Below, one piece after another: positions 7,258 to 17,657 of a DNA stretch of 64,000 nucleotides. Position numbers and translations under genes: made by a program. Within the stretch, counting starts at the first letter, position 1. The number at the start of each line of letters is the position of its first letter. The DNA is from Bacteroidales bacterium UBA4293 (lineage in GTDB: Bacteria; Bacteroidota; Bacteroidia; Bacteroidales; Bacteroidaceae), in NCBI GenBank assembly GCA_002395835.1, contig DGVD01000019.1, positions 14,445 to 78,444 on the forward strand. Reading direction: 5' to 3'. Below the pieces are notes generated by a model. The model was given only the letters and a program-made list of their open reading frames with translations. It did no database searches and was not told where the DNA came from.

Positions 7258-9165
7258 TTATTTTACCTCCTCAAAGTCTGCATCCTGGACATTGTCGCCA
7301 CCAGTCTTTGTAGAAGAGTCAGCACCTGGGTTAGGACCTGCCTGTGGGCCTGCCTGAGGACCTGCCTGTGCACCAGCCTGATACATCTTCTGAGCAGCAG
7401 CATTCAGTTTAGCGGTAGCAGCATCGATACCTGCCAAATCCTGATTTTTGTGAGCTTCCTTTAACTCGTTCAGGGCACCCTCAACCTCAGCCTTCACGTC
7501 GGCTGGAATCTTATCGCCGCTTTCCTTCAGCATGTTCTCGGTCTGGAAAATCATAGAGTCTGCCTGATTCAGCTTATCTACTCTTTCACGTTCCTTCTTA
7601 TCTGCATCAGCGTTAGCCTCAGCCTCAGCCTTCATACGCTCGATCTCTTCCTTGCTCAAGCCACTTGAAGCCTCGATACGGATAGCCTGCTCCTTACCGG
7701 TAGCCTTATCCTTAGCAGAAACCTTCAAGATACCATTAGCATCGATATCGAAAGTAACCTCAATCTGAGGAACACCTCTACGTGCAGGAGCGATACCTTC
7801 CAGGTTGAACTGGCCGATAGACTTGTTCTGAGCTGCCATTGGACGCTCACCCTGCAGGACGTGGATGGTTACTGCGGTCTGGTTGTCGGCTGCAGTAGAG
7901 AAGATTTCACTCTTCTTACATGGGATAGTAGTGTTAGCATCGATCAACTTAGTCATGACACCACCCATGGTTTCGATACCCATAGTCAATGGAGTTACAT
8001 CCAGCAATACGATGTCACCTACACCACCTTCCTTATTCAGGATGGCACCCTGGATACTTGCACCTACTGCAACTACCTCATCTGGGTTCACACCCTTAGA
8101 AGGAGCCTTACCGAAGATATCCTCTACCAGTTTCTGAACAGCTGGGATACGGCTAGAACCACCTACCAAGATAACCTCATCAATGTCTGCATTGGTAAGA
8201 CCTGCGTCCTGCATAGCCTTTGTACATGGTTCAACACATTCCTGAATCAAGTCGTGCTCCAGAGCCTCGAACTTAGCACGGGTAAGAGTCTTAACCAAGT
8301 GCTTAGGACCGCTGGCAGTAGCAGTGATATATGGCAAGTTGATTTCAGTAGTAGTAGAGCTAGACAGTTCAATCTTAGCCTTTTCTGCTGCTTCCTTCAG
8401 ACGCTGCAGAGCCATAGGATCCTGTTTCAGGTCTACGCCTTCTTCAGCCTTGAACTCATTTGCCAACCAGTCGATAATTACCTGGTCGAAGTCATCACCA
8501 CCCAGGTGAGTGTTACCGTTAGTAGAAAGTACCTCGAATACACCACCACCGAATTCCAAGATAGAGATATCGAAAGTACCACCACCAAGGTCGAATACGG
8601 CAATCTTCATATCCTTATTAGCCTTGTCCACACCGTAAGCCAGTGCAGCTGCTGTAGGCTCGTTCACGATACGCTTTACATCCAGACCGGCAATAGTACC
8701 AGCCTCCTTAGTAGCCTGACGCTGTGAGTCAGAGAAGTATGCAGGAACAGTGATGACAGCCTCTGTTACTTCCTGTCCCAGATAATCCTCAGCAGTCTTC
8801 TTCATTTTCTGAAGAACCATGGCTGAAATTTCCTGTGGAGTATACTGACGACCGTCGATTACCACACGAGGAGTATTGTTTGCACCGCGTACTACTTCAT
8901 AAGGTACGCGAGAAATTTCCTTCTGAACCTGGTCATAAGTCTCACCCATGAAACGCTTGATGGAGAAAACTGTACGTTTAGGGTTAGTGACAGCCTGACG
9001 CTTTGCAGGATCACCAATCTTACGCTCGCCACCATCGACGAATGCCACTACAGATGGAGTGGTGCGCTTACCTTCACTGTTAGCGATTACCACAGGCTCA
9101 TTACCTTCAAATACAGATACACAAGAGTTTGTAGTACCTAAGTCAATTCCAATAATCTTTCCCAT
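7258..9165 (-). CDS. dnaK: Chaperone DnaK (Hsp70)
   Basis: This full-length 635-residue Hsp70 folds and rescues client proteins in the cytoplasm with DnaJ and GrpE. The nucleotide-binding domain starts with [15 protein letters not shown] and contains the phosphate-binding DLGGGTFD and [11 protein letters not shown] motifs. The substrate-binding domain follows ([12 protein letters not shown] and [12 protein letters not shown]), then a helical lid. The C-terminal tail has a repeated AGPQ unit (three in a row) and ends in DADFEEVK, close to the usual EEVK-type ending. The gene appears monocistronic: a hairpin separates it from the gene above and a strong terminator lies below. dnaJ and grpE are not in the window. 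Confidence 0.98.
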   Translation of the reverse strand: MGKIIGIDLGTTNSCVSVFEGNEPVVIANSEGKRTTPSVVAFVDGGERKIGDPAKRQAVTNPKRTVFSIKRFMGETYDQVQKEISRVPYEVVRGANNTPRVVIDGRQYTPQEISAMVLQKMKKTAEDYLGQEVTEAVITVPAYFSDSQRQATKEAGTIAGLDVKRIVNEPTAAALAYGVDKANKDMKIAVFDLGGGTFDISILEFGGGVFEVLSTNGNTHLGGDDFDQVIIDWLANEFKAEEGVDLKQDPMALQRLKEAAEKAKIELSSSTTTEINLPYITATASGPKHLVKTLTRAKFEALEHDLIQECVEPCTKAMQDAGLTNADIDEVILVGGSSRIPAVQKLVEDIFGKAPSKGVNPDEVVAVGASIQGAILNKEGGVGDIVLLDVTPLTMGIETMGGVMTKLIDANTTIPCKKSEIFSTAADNQTAVTIHVLQGERPMAAQNKSIGQFNLEGIAPARRGVPQIEVTFDIDANGILKVSAKDKATGKEQAIRIEASSGLSKEEIERMKAEAEANADADKKERERVDKLNQADSMIFQTENMLKESGDKIPADVKAEVEGALNELKEAHKNQDLAGIDAATAKLNAAAQKMYQAGAQAGPQAGPQAGPNPGADSSTKTGGDNVQDADFEEVK

Positions 9166-9251
9166 AATATAATTGTTTTTTATTTGTTCAACTTTAAAAT
9201 TACATCGATTCGAAAATCTGAGATGTATATAACAAAGGGTGTGCCATAATT

Positions 9252-9277
9252 CTCATAAGGGGGGTGTCCCCCTTTGA
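9252..9277 (-). terminator. G/C-rich hairpin between DUF4954 gene and dnaK
   Basis: CTCATAAGGGGG pairs with CCCCCTTTGAG around a short loop. It sits 50 bases past the DUF4954 stop and about 90 bases before the dnaK start. There is no T-run, so termination would be inefficient or the stem may belong to the dnaK leader. Confidence 0.45.
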
Positions 9278-9328
9278 GAGGAACTGACAATTAGGCAGAT
9301 TATGGGGTTGGTATGACAGATTTACCTA

Positions 9329-11182
9329 TTAGTTTTCAAAGTCTATCTCGTGGTCTAGCTTGTCCAGGAAGTCTGCCAGAACTTCGGGTTCTATATCTCC
9401 CAGTTTGAATTCTTTCTCAGCGTCCTTTCGGATTTCGGCAATCCAAGCACGACGGGCAGTGACATAGTCCTGACGGATGCGTTCTGCATCGGCTGGGGTG
9501 ATTTCCGTGATGCCATAGTAATCCAGAATCATGCGGTAAGTCCATGCCCACTGGTAATCCCGGTAATTATCATTTATTTCCCTGAAGCGGTGGATGACTT
9601 GCTGGATAGTCTTTAAGGTTCCATTCTTAATATCGGCAATGAGGCGCTGCTCCTCTGAATCTGGCAGAAGCAGTCCTGCCAAATCGTTCCAATCGCCCTC
9701 TCCCACTGCACCAACAGGACGGCCGAAGCGATGACTTTTCTGAACGCGCTTAAGCACGGCACCCATATAGATGCGCAGAGCGATATCGTAATACTTGATA
9801 CCTTTCTTCAGGCTACTGTTCTGGATGACATAGTCGTGGAAGTTGTAGCTAGACACATCCTCACCAGAGGCAGCACGAAGGTCTTCCAGGATTTTCTTAC
9901 CCTTCAAGATTTCACCCACGGAGAACGGAGAGAGCCAGTCGAAGTTCACGATACTCTTCTGATTTCCCTGTGGACGGACATCACGCTTAGGCCACTTCCG
10001 GATATCACGGTACAAGCCCACAGTAGTAATGTTTCTACCAGGTACCAGGTACATGGTTTCTCCATAAGCTATGAGATAAGAGAACGGTAGGTTACGAGTA
10101 TTAGGATGGTGCATCAGCTTTCCGAAGCACACAGAGAATGTTCCGATGGTAGCAGGCATGAGCAGGTAGCATCCACTGGCAGTCTTTGTTCCTCTTTCCA
10201 GCGTTCCCCAGTGCATAGGGCCCATTTTATAGGCATGATTAGAGAAGTTGGTAGAAGAACCGGCATTGTAGAAGCTGAACATGCCACCAATAAGCAGTGA
10301 ACTTTTGTGGTGACTGGCACTGAACGGGCCGCAGAAGGCAGCACATGCCTCACCGTTGCTCATGTAAGAGTTGGCAAAGAACACACTCTGGTTGGCTGTG
10401 AAACCATTGGAAATATGACAGGCTTCACCCACAAAGCAGTCCTGCATCTTCACGGAGTTCACTATCTTGCAAGCCTCGGAGATGATACAGTTTTCCAGGA
10501 TGACTCCCGTACCTATATATACAGGTGCACCAGGGATGGATGCGATAGTTACCTCGCTTAACCTACTGGCACCATTCACTTCGTTGCCATCCTCGATGAG
10601 TGTATTAACGATTTCCTTTGTATTAATAATCCGCACTCCATTGCCGATGATACCTACGGCAGGTGTATTATCCTTCACATCTTCCTGTACCATCTTGCTG
10701 ATGGCATCGCGCAACTCCTTATCATGCAGATGCTTAACCTCGAAAGCAGCCAACTGAGAGTTCAGGTCTTTGAAAAGCACCAGATTACCATCACCCACCT
10801 CATTCAGGACAGAGATCAAGTTTCCCTCACCATAATTGGCACCCTCCACTGTTTCCATGGTTGACACATTGGACACGTAACAGTCATTGCCTATGATATA
10901 ATTATTGATGTAGTTTCCGATGTTCTCTATGAGGCAGTTGTCTCCGATGGTAACATTACGCAAAGTAGCATTCCGGATTCCCGTATGCTTCATGAACCCC
11001 TTGGTAATCTCCACATCCTTTTCATAAGTACCCAGCCGGATGTCACCATAGAAGATGACACGATGACAGGATTTAGGCAGGAAGCCATCGGCTACCTGAA
11101 CAGAAGACCAATCTTCGGCCCAACAATCATTTTTCTCTAATACTTCAATTTCCTCAGAAGTGAGCGCTCTATACTGTCTCAT
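9329..11182 (-). CDS. DUF4954 family protein (left-handed beta-helix, nucleotidyl/acyltransferase-like)
   Basis: This 617-residue protein is typical of Bacteroidetes. The region from about residue 40 to 330 shows irregular hexapeptide turns (NVTIGDNCLIENIG, VYIGTGVILENCIISEAC, SVKMQDCFVGEACHIS), the signature of a left-handed parallel beta-helix as in acetyl- and nucleotidyltransferases. A conserved histidine/aromatic block follows (NHAYKMGPMHWGTLERG) and the last 200 residues are helical. The substrate of this family is not known to me. The next gene upstream, a Fur-type regulator, ends 26 bases before its start, so the two may be co-transcribed and metal- or stress-regulated; that is inference. 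Confidence 0.85.
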   Translation of the reverse strand: MRQYRALTSEEIEVLEKNDCWAEDWSSVQVADGFLPKSCHRVIFYGDIRLGTYEKDVEITKGFMKHTGIRNATLRNVTIGDNCLIENIGNYINNYIIGNDCYVSNVSTMETVEGANYGEGNLISVLNEVGDGNLVLFKDLNSQLAAFEVKHLHDKELRDAISKMVQEDVKDNTPAVGIIGNGVRIINTKEIVNTLIEDGNEVNGASRLSEVTIASIPGAPVYIGTGVILENCIISEACKIVNSVKMQDCFVGEACHISNGFTANQSVFFANSYMSNGEACAAFCGPFSASHHKSSLLIGGMFSFYNAGSSTNFSNHAYKMGPMHWGTLERGTKTASGCYLLMPATIGTFSVCFGKLMHHPNTRNLPFSYLIAYGETMYLVPGRNITTVGLYRDIRKWPKRDVRPQGNQKSIVNFDWLSPFSVGEILKGKKILEDLRAASGEDVSSYNFHDYVIQNSSLKKGIKYYDIALRIYMGAVLKRVQKSHRFGRPVGAVGEGDWNDLAGLLLPDSEEQRLIADIKNGTLKTIQQVIHRFREINDNYRDYQWAWTYRMILDYYGITEITPADAERIRQDYVTARRAWIAEIRKDAEKEFKLGDIEPEVLADFLDKLDHEIDFEN

Positions 11183-11208
11183 AAACTATCTTATATTTGT
11201 ATTTGTTC

Positions 11209-11643
11209 TTAATCTTTTTTCCCGGCACAAGCCGGGCAGATGCCCTTGACCAGAAAACTGACAGCCTGACTGACATAGCCTTCAGGGAGTTCCACCCCTG
11301 GCACATGAAGTTCATGCAGGCAGTACGTCTTATGACACTTTTCACAAAAGAAGTGAACATGCTCATCATCGTCCTCCTCCGTGTGATGGCTGTAGCACCA
11401 CTCATACTTCGTGCCTCCATCAATGCCCTCTATGGCATGAACCAGATGATTCTCCCTGAAAAGCATGAGTGTACGGAAGATATTCGACTTATCGATAGAC
11501 AGAATCCTATCCTCCAGTTCCGACATGGAAAGGGGGCTCTCCCCTTCCGTAAGAGCCTTCATGATAAGGATACGATTGGAAGTAGGACGAATGCCATGGG
11601 CTTCCAGCAGTTCAATACAATCGCAAATTTCCATACAAAGCAT
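11209..11643 (-). CDS. Fur-family metal-responsive transcriptional repressor
   Basis: This 144-residue protein has the Fur layout. A winged helix (about residues 10-80) contains the recognition region SMSELEDRILSIDKSNIFRTLMLF. A dimerization/metal domain follows, with HVHFFCEKCHKTYCLHELH and the closing CPACAGKK. The two CxxC pairs are the structural zinc site, and His and Glu residues around HTEEDDDEHVHF form the regulatory site. Sequence alone does not say whether it senses iron, zinc or peroxide. It is followed closely by the DUF4954 gene. Confidence 0.9.
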   Translation of the reverse strand: MLCMEICDCIELLEAHGIRPTSNRILIMKALTEGESPLSMSELEDRILSIDKSNIFRTLMLFRENHLVHAIEGIDGGTKYEWCYSHHTEEDDDEHVHFFCEKCHKTYCLHELHVPGVELPEGYVSQAVSFLVKGICPACAGKKD

Positions 11644-11741
11644 CTTTTGTCGGCTGCAAATTTAGGATTTTTATTTGTTTTAACCAAAAAAGAACCCCTT
11701 ATTAGAACCATGCTGGATAGACTGGATAAAAATACCTTCTT

Positions 11742-12746
11742 TTAAGGAAAATTTTTTCTCTCCTTCTGGAGAAAATTTTCTCCCCTTCTGGAGAGTAAAT
11801 TTGCCACCTCTGAGAGAACTACACTTAAGAGGATGGAAACCACAGGCAAAATGACATACCAAAGGTAAGGAGGAAGAGCTTCAAATCCTTGTTCCCTTTC
11901 TATAAAACAAATAAGGAACATCTGGACGGCATAGATCTCCAAAGAATACTTACCCAACCATACCAAAACCCGGTTGAAGACAGGAAAAACCACCAGCAAA
12001 AATCCCACTAGAATGATAAAAGGAAGGGTAGCCACCAGATACTGGTAAATCATTTGGGAAGTTATGATTCTAGGAAGACTGAGAAAAGGAACCAGCACCA
12101 GTGGAATGCAAATGAGCAAATGCCACTTCCGGATTTCCTTCCTATCCCTGGCAGCCCGATTCAAATATTCAGCTAAAGCCACACTCAGCATGAAGACTGG
12201 CAATCTGGAAAGACAGTGAAAACTCTTTCTGAGATGCCCCTGACTATCCAAATAAGTAAGCCCCAAAATCACACAGACAGCAATGAGGGCACTACTCACA
12301 TGATGAGTACGTCTATCTAGCTGATATAAAATGGGATAGACAGCATATAGAATCAGCAGAAGAGCCACATACCACACCGGATGCACACCCGTCTTCCAAT
12401 AATTCAAGGTAGAAAGATTCAAGATGAACTGCACAAAACCATCCTTCAGATAGAAGAAATCATACCAGATGAAATAAACCAGTCCTCCCAAGAGATAAGG
12501 CAGAAAGACCTTGAGAAACCGATGCTGGTAAAACTGGGAAAGCGTATTTTTCCGGATAGAGTTATACAGCCCCAAGCCAGAAAGCATGAGGAACACATCC
12601 ACCCCAATGTTTCCTTTAGAAAGAAAAAGCGCAAAAGGCTGAGGGAAAGGGACATAGATGTTGAGATGAAAGAGCAGGATGGCAATCGTAGCCACCCCAA
12701 AGATTTCCTTTCTCAGACTGAATACATCTTTCCAAGTATATTTCAT
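11742..12746 (-). CDS. Membrane acyltransferase (acyltransferase 3 family)
   Basis: This 334-residue integral membrane protein has about ten hydrophobic segments. The start resembles other acyltransferase-3 proteins: a basic N-terminus, FGVATIAILLFHLNIY carrying the His that is usual in TM1, then GNIGVDVFLMLSGLGLY after TM2. Such enzymes move acyl groups onto sugars of surface glycans or peptidoglycan. The family Arg expected near the catalytic His is not obvious. The last 16 or so codons lie inside a repeated hairpin-forming sequence (11745-11805), so the natural C-terminus may have been replaced when the repeat arrived. Confidence 0.75.
   Translation of the reverse strand: MKYTWKDVFSLRKEIFGVATIAILLFHLNIYVPFPQPFALFLSKGNIGVDVFLMLSGLGLYNSIRKNTLSQFYQHRFLKVFLPYLLGGLVYFIWYDFFYLKDGFVQFILNLSTLNYWKTGVHPVWYVALLLILYAVYPILYQLDRRTHHVSSALIAVCVILGLTYLDSQGHLRKSFHCLSRLPVFMLSVALAEYLNRAARDRKEIRKWHLLICIPLVLVPFLSLPRIITSQMIYQYLVATLPFIILVGFLLVVFPVFNRVLVWLGKYSLEIYAVQMFLICFIEREQGFEALPPYLWYVILPVVSILLSVVLSEVANLLSRRGENFLQKERKNFP
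11745..11805. repeat. CTCCTTCTGGAG-type repeat overlapping the acyltransferase 3' end
   Basis: Two near-identical units, CTCCTTCTGGAGAAAATTTT and CTCCCCTTCTGGAGAG, form nested hairpins with A/T spacers. A related array (CTCCCTAACTGGAGAAAAATTT) lies at 51340-51405 in the gene-free region, so this is a dispersed repeat family in this genome. Confidence 0.6.
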
Positions 12747-13102
12747 GCTTCTTCTTTTTATTCTTGCAAAAATAAAAGGATTTAATTATTTATCCAAAAA
12801 AAGAGAATAAAAGTAAAAAGGAGTTAAGTCAGATAAACCTGTCCGAAGAAAAGGAATCTTATGAGTAAAGGCTTGAATTCAATCCCAGCATAAAGGGACA
12901 ATTTTCCGAGGATTTTCGAAAAAAGTGGGGAGAAGGACTCCTAGATGGGAAAGACGGTTTCATCGATTGAAAGTGGGGTTTGGTCGAATCCACTCGTTTT
13001 ATCTTCGAGAAAACTTTTTATAGTTAAATAGTTTTCCCTACTTTTGCATCAAACAAAACAAGAAAAAAATAATATAAATAATAAAAAAATAGGTAATTAG
13101 AA
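12747..13102. promoter_or_regulatory. Divergent intergenic region with promoter of the efflux operon
   Basis: These 356 bases hold no gene. A Bacteroides -7 element, TACTTTTG, lies at 13039-13046, giving a leader of about 50 bases before tolC. No convincing TTTG -33 box lies 19-21 bases upstream; the DNA there is T-rich. The acyltransferase start at 12746 faces the other way. Confidence 0.55.
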
Positions 13103-14431
13103 ATGAAAAAAATCATTCTTTTTTCTTTCGCTCTTTTAAGTGGCCTCGCTGCCAATGCCCAGACCTGGGATTTGCGTCAGTGCATCGACTATGCGCTGGA
13201 GCACAACATCAGTCTGCAGCAGAGCCGCATTCAGCAAAAGGAGTCGGAAGTAGACCTGCTGACATCTAAGGGACAGCTGTTTCCTAGTCTTTCCTTTAGT
13301 ACCAGTCAGAATGTGAACAACAACCCTTGGGCTGAAAAGTTCTCCTATACGGATGGTACAGGGCAAGTTAGCTCCGGAAACACTACCTATAGTGGAAATT
13401 ATGGTTTGAATGCCAGTTGGACTGTATGGAATGGAGGCAGACGTGAAAAAAACATTGAAGCCAGCAAAATTTCCTTGGAACAAGCTGAGCTCAACACTGA
13501 AGCTAGTGCCAACAACATTCAGGAACAGATTCTTCAGTACTATGTGCAGATTCTTTATGCCAGAGAATCCGTGAAAGTAAATGAAAACACCCTGGAACTA
13601 TCTATTGCTCAGCGAGACAGAGGTAGGGAACGCGTGGAAGTAGGTGACTTGAGTCGTGCAGACTTGGCTCAGCTAGAGTCACAAGTAGCTCAGGATGAAT
13701 ACAATGTAATCAATGCCAAGAACCAGGTGGAAAGATACAAGATGCAGCTCAAGCAACTACTGGAACTCACTGGTGTACAGGATTTTGACATAGCTACCGT
13801 AGAGGTTCTTGATGAGCAAGTCTTAACAGAACTTCCTTCTGTAACTTCCGTGTATGAAGCAGCTCTATTGAGCCGTCCGGAAATACGGAACAGCCAGCTG
13901 AACATTGATGCTGCGAACCTGAACATAGACATTGCAAAGGCACAAAAGCTTCCTACCATCAGTCTTCAAGCTAGTACAGGAACAAATACCAACAGTGCAA
14001 ATACCTATAACTGGGGCAAACAGATAAAGAACAACTGGAGCAATGCCGTAGGTGTTTCTGTAAGCATCCCTATCCTGGCTCAACGCCAGAACCGCAGTGC
14101 TGTGGAGAAGGCTAAGTATCAGCATCAGATTTCACAGCTGAACCTGCAAGATCAGCAGAAATCTCTTTATAACACGATAGAAGGCTATTATCTGGATGCA
14201 GCCAATGCCCAGGCACAGTTCAAATCAGCTTGTGCTAGTGTAGAGAGCTCCAGTGCCAGCTACGACCTGCTGAACGAGCAGTTTAACGTAGGACTGCGTA
14301 ACATGGTAGAGCTCATGGAAGGCAAGAACCGACTGCTTCAGGCAGAACAAAATAAACTTCAAAGTAAATACACCGCCATCATGAACGAAAAACTGCTGGA
14401 GTTCTATGGAGGAGAAAGCATCAACTTGTAA
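13103..14431 (+). CDS. TolC-family outer membrane efflux channel
   Basis: This 442-residue outer membrane factor has a signal peptide (cleaved after ANAQ, about residue 20) and the two-fold repeat of long coiled helices typical of TolC proteins (WDLRQCIDYALEHN at the start of the first repeat; SRPEIRNSQLNIDAANLNID opening the second). It forms the exit duct for the adaptor and MacB-type transporter encoded directly downstream, with 13 bases to the next start. It is the first gene of the operon and follows a TACTTTTG promoter. Confidence 0.93.
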   Translation: MKKIILFSFALLSGLAANAQTWDLRQCIDYALEHNISLQQSRIQQKESEVDLLTSKGQLFPSLSFSTSQNVNNNPWAEKFSYTDGTGQVSSGNTTYSGNYGLNASWTVWNGGRREKNIEASKISLEQAELNTEASANNIQEQILQYYVQILYARESVKVNENTLELSIAQRDRGRERVEVGDLSRADLAQLESQVAQDEYNVINAKNQVERYKMQLKQLLELTGVQDFDIATVEVLDEQVLTELPSVTSVYEAALLSRPEIRNSQLNIDAANLNIDIAKAQKLPTISLQASTGTNTNSANTYNWGKQIKNNWSNAVGVSVSIPILAQRQNRSAVEKAKYQHQISQLNLQDQQKSLYNTIEGYYLDAANAQAQFKSACASVESSSASYDLLNEQFNVGLRNMVELMEGKNRLLQAEQNKLQSKYTAIMNEKLLEFYGGESINL

Positions 14432-14444
14432 AAAACACACCACT

Positions 14445-15650
14445 ATGAATAAAAAGAAAATCACTTACGGCATCATCGCCCTTGCAGTATTAGCCGCTTT
14501 AATATTCTTCTTTATGGGCGGCAAGAAGCAACCACAAGCAAGCTATAATGAAGCTGTGGTTACCAAAGGAGAAGTAAGCACAACCATTACTGCTACAGGT
14601 ACCATTGAACCTGTAACTCAAGTAGAAGTAGGTACCCAGGTTTCCGGTATCATTGACAAAATCTATGTAGACTTCAATTCTGAAGTAAAGAAAGGACAAG
14701 TCATTGCTGAAATGGACCGTAGAAACTTGACTAGTGATTTAACCACTGCACAGAGCAATCTGGCTAGTGCCAAAAGTTCCCTTGACTATCAGGAAGCTTA
14801 TTATAAGCGTTACAAAACCCTTTACGACAAAGGACTCATCAGCACTAACGATTATGAGAATGCTTACCTGCAGTACCAGCAGGCCAAAGAGACCTACCGT
14901 AGTCGTCAGGAGAGTGTAAGAACCGCTCAGCAGAACTTGGCTTATGCTACCATTACCTCACCTATAGACGGTGTTATTCTGGACAAAGCTGTGGAGGAAG
15001 GTCAGACAGTAGCAGCAGGATTCAGCACTCCTACCCTCTTCACCATTGCACAGGACCTGACCGACATGCGTGTGATTGCTGACATAGACGAGGCTGACAT
15101 AGGCGGTGTGAAAGAAGGTCAACGCGTACAGTTCTCTGTAGATGCTTATCCTGATGAAACCTTTGAAGGTGCTGTAACCCAGGTTCGCCAGCAGGCAACT
15201 ACTGAAAGCAATGTCGTAACCTATGAAGTGGTCATCGGTGCACCTAATAAAGACTTGAAGCTGAAGCCAGGTCTTACTGCCAACGTAACCATCTACACTA
15301 ACCATAAGAGCGATGTGCTGATAGTACCAAACAAGGCTCTGAAATTCACTCCTAACCCTATGTTCCTAGGGCCAGAAGGAAAGATCCAAGACACTCAGGC
15401 AGCCAAGAAAGTATGGACGAAGCAAGGAAACACCTTCACGGCTCACAAGGTGGAGACAGGCATCACCAACGGCTCTGTAACCGAGATTATCAGTGGTGTG
15501 AAGGAAGGAACCAAGGTAGTGACAGAACTGAACCTGACTGGTGTACCTACAGAAGCTGCAGGTTCTGGAAACCCATTCATGCCAGGTCCTCCGGGAAGAC
15601 GTAACAACTCATCATCAAACAATTCATCCAATAATTCATCCCGTAATTAA
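14445..15650 (+). CDS. Periplasmic adaptor subunit (HlyD/MacA-type)
   Basis: This 401-residue membrane-fusion protein starts with an N-terminal anchor (ITYGIIALAVLAALIFFF). A lipoyl/barrel-sandwich half follows (GTIEPVTQVEVGTQVSGIID), then a helical hairpin (about residues 95-165), the second lipoyl half and a beta-barrel domain. It bridges the inner-membrane MacB-like permease and TolC. ATG at 14445 was chosen over upstream frame extensions because those overlap tolC and precede the anchor. The C-terminus ends in a low-complexity Ser/Asn tail (about 14 residues of S and N after PPGRR), which is not part of the fold. Confidence 0.93.
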   Translation: MNKKKITYGIIALAVLAALIFFFMGGKKQPQASYNEAVVTKGEVSTTITATGTIEPVTQVEVGTQVSGIIDKIYVDFNSEVKKGQVIAEMDRRNLTSDLTTAQSNLASAKSSLDYQEAYYKRYKTLYDKGLISTNDYENAYLQYQQAKETYRSRQESVRTAQQNLAYATITSPIDGVILDKAVEEGQTVAAGFSTPTLFTIAQDLTDMRVIADIDEADIGGVKEGQRVQFSVDAYPDETFEGAVTQVRQQATTESNVVTYEVVIGAPNKDLKLKPGLTANVTIYTNHKSDVLIVPNKALKFTPNPMFLGPEGKIQDTQAAKKVWTKQGNTFTAHKVETGITNGSVTEIISGVKEGTKVVTELNLTGVPTEAAGSGNPFMPGPPGRRNNSSSNNSSNNSSRN

Positions 15651-15657
15651 GCCAACA

Positions 15658-16413
15658 ATGGAAGACAACAGAAAAGTAGTCATCGAACTTCAGAATGTGA
15701 AGCGTAACTTCCAGGTGGGTTCGGAAGTGGTGCATGCCCTACGAGGTGTGAGCTTCAAGATCTACGAAGGCGAGTTTGTCACCATCATGGGTACATCAGG
15801 TTCCGGTAAGTCAACCCTGCTGAACCAGCTAGGTTGCCTGGATACCCCCACCTCTGGAGAATATTATTTGGATGGCGTGAGTGTGAGAACTATGAAACGC
15901 CGTCAACGTGCCCATCTGCGCAACCGAAAGATTGGGTTCGTGTTCCAAAACTATAACTTGCTGCCAAAGACGACAGCACTGGACAACGTGGTACTTCCTT
16001 TAATGTACAACTCAGAGTACAGTGCGAAGATGCGCAAGGAGGCTGCCATAGAAGCCCTGAAGGCTGTGGGTCTGGAAGACCGCATGTACCACAAGAGCAA
16101 CCAGATGTCTGGAGGACAGATGCAGCGTGTGGCAATAGCCCGTGCCCTGGTGAACAATCCAGCTGTAATCCTGGCCGACGAGGCAACCGGTAACCTGGAT
16201 ACTCGTACTAGTTATGAAGTGCTGGTACTCTTCCAGAAGCTCCATGCTCAGGGACGAACCATCATCTTTGTGACTCACAACCCAGAAATTGCCCAGTACA
16301 GCAGTCGCAACATTGTACTGCGAGACGGCAAAGTTCGTGAAGATGTACAGAACCCCAATATACAATCAGCTGCGGAAGCCTTGGCTAAACTGCCGGCACC
16401 ACAGGATGACTAA
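15658..16413 (+). CDS. ABC transporter ATP-binding protein, MacB/LolD type
   Basis: This 251-residue ATPase energises the permease encoded next. Walker A is GTSGSGKST, the Q-loop [10 protein letters not shown], the signature [14 protein letters not shown], Walker [13 protein letters not shown], and the switch His is in IIFVTHN. These motifs place it in the MacB/LolD/FtsE group that pairs with FtsX-like permeases. The true start is ATG 15658, seven bases after the adaptor stop. Confidence 0.95.
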   Translation: MEDNRKVVIELQNVKRNFQVGSEVVHALRGVSFKIYEGEFVTIMGTSGSGKSTLLNQLGCLDTPTSGEYYLDGVSVRTMKRRQRAHLRNRKIGFVFQNYNLLPKTTALDNVVLPLMYNSEYSAKMRKEAAIEALKAVGLEDRMYHKSNQMSGGQMQRVAIARALVNNPAVILADEATGNLDTRTSYEVLVLFQKLHAQGRTIIFVTHNPEIAQYSSRNIVLRDGKVREDVQNPNIQSAAEALAKLPAPQDD

Positions 16414-16433
16414 CCCTTAACCGAAAGAAGAAT

Positions 16434-17654
16434 ATGAATTTTATCAATCTATTCAAAGTAGCCGTGCGAGCTATTGCATCGAACAAATTCCGTTCCTTCC
16501 TATCCATGTTGGGTATCATCATCGGTGTAGGAGCAGTGATCGTGATGATGGCCATCGGTCAGGGTTCTAAGAACAGTATAAAGGAGACCATCTCCTCCAT
16601 GGGAACCAATATGATTATGATTCGCCCCGGTGGTGGTATGATGGGTGGTATCCGTATGGACCCCAGTGCCATGCAGACCCTGAAAGTAGAAGACTATGAG
16701 GCCATCCTGAAGGATAAGTACTATGTAACCTATGTGAGTCCACAGGTGACTGCTTCAGGGCAGGTAATCTACGGTGCCAACAACGCCTCCACCACCATGT
16801 ATGGAGAGAGTGCCGAGTATCTGGACATCAACCAACGTTCTGTGGAAGATGGGGAAATGTTCACCGAAGAAGACATTAAGAAGGCAGCCAAAGTCTGCGT
16901 GGTAGGTAAAAGTGTGGTAGACAACCTCTTTCCTAACGGTGGAGACCCTGTAGGTAAGACTATCCGTTTCAAGAGTATTCCATTCCGTATCATCGGTGTG
17001 CTGAAGTCAAAAGGATACAATGCTATGGGTATGGACCAGGACGACTTGATTCTGGCACCTTACAGTACCGTTATGAAACGTATTCAGGCACAGACCTACT
17101 TCAACAGCATCAACTGCTCAGCCATTTCTGAAGAATATTCAGACGATGCCATTGAAGAACTGACACAAATCCTGAGAACTACCCACAAGATCAAAGAAGG
17201 TGAGGAAGACAACTTCTCTATCAACTCCCAGCAAGAAATTATGGAAACCATGAACTCCACTATGGATATGGTAACCCTGATTCTGGTAGTAGCTGCAGCC
17301 TTCTCCCTGCTGGTAGCAGGAATTGGTATCATGAACATCATGTTGGTATCTGTTTCTGAGCGAACTAAAGAAATCGGTCTGCGCATGTCGGTGGGTGCTA
17401 CAGGTCTGGACATTTCGAACCAGTTCCTGCTGGAATCCATCATGATAAGCCTGACAGGAGGTATTCTGGGTGTTTCATTCGGATGGCTCTTGAGCACAGC
17501 AGCAAGTTCACTTTTCGGACTGCCTACCAGTGTTCCACTATGGAGTGTAATCCTAAGTTTCATTGTATGCGTCATCATTGGTGTGGGCTTCGGTTACTTC
17601 CCAGCTCGTAAGGCAGCCCAGATGGATCCTATAGAAGCACTTCGTTATGAGTAA
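16434..17654 (+). CDS. MacB-type ABC permease (FtsX family)
   Basis: This 406-residue protein has the four-segment MacB topology: TM1 near residues 20-45 (FRSFLSMLGIIIGVGAVIVMM), a large periplasmic domain of about 235 residues, then three TM segments with the FtsX domain motif ERTKEIGLRMSVGATGLDI, ending in PARKAAQMDPIEALRYE. Together with the separate ATPase, the adaptor and TolC it forms a tripartite mechanotransmission pump for drugs, toxins or peptides. The two-component genes start three bases downstream, so the pump and its sensor are co-expressed. Confidence 0.95.
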   Translation: MNFINLFKVAVRAIASNKFRSFLSMLGIIIGVGAVIVMMAIGQGSKNSIKETISSMGTNMIMIRPGGGMMGGIRMDPSAMQTLKVEDYEAILKDKYYVTYVSPQVTASGQVIYGANNASTTMYGESAEYLDINQRSVEDGEMFTEEDIKKAAKVCVVGKSVVDNLFPNGGDPVGKTIRFKSIPFRIIGVLKSKGYNAMGMDQDDLILAPYSTVMKRIQAQTYFNSINCSAISEEYSDDAIEELTQILRTTHKIKEGEEDNFSINSQQEIMETMNSTMDMVTLILVVAAAFSLLVAGIGIMNIMLVSVSERTKEIGLRMSVGATGLDISNQFLLESIMISLTGGILGVSFGWLLSTAASSLFGLPTSVPLWSVILSFIVCVIIGVGFGYFPARKAAQMDPIEALRYE

Positions 17655-17657
17655 TAC

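Noticed and set aside
7861..8727. 288-codon plus-strand frame over dnaK
   Set aside because: Antisense of a conserved coding region with no domain of its own.
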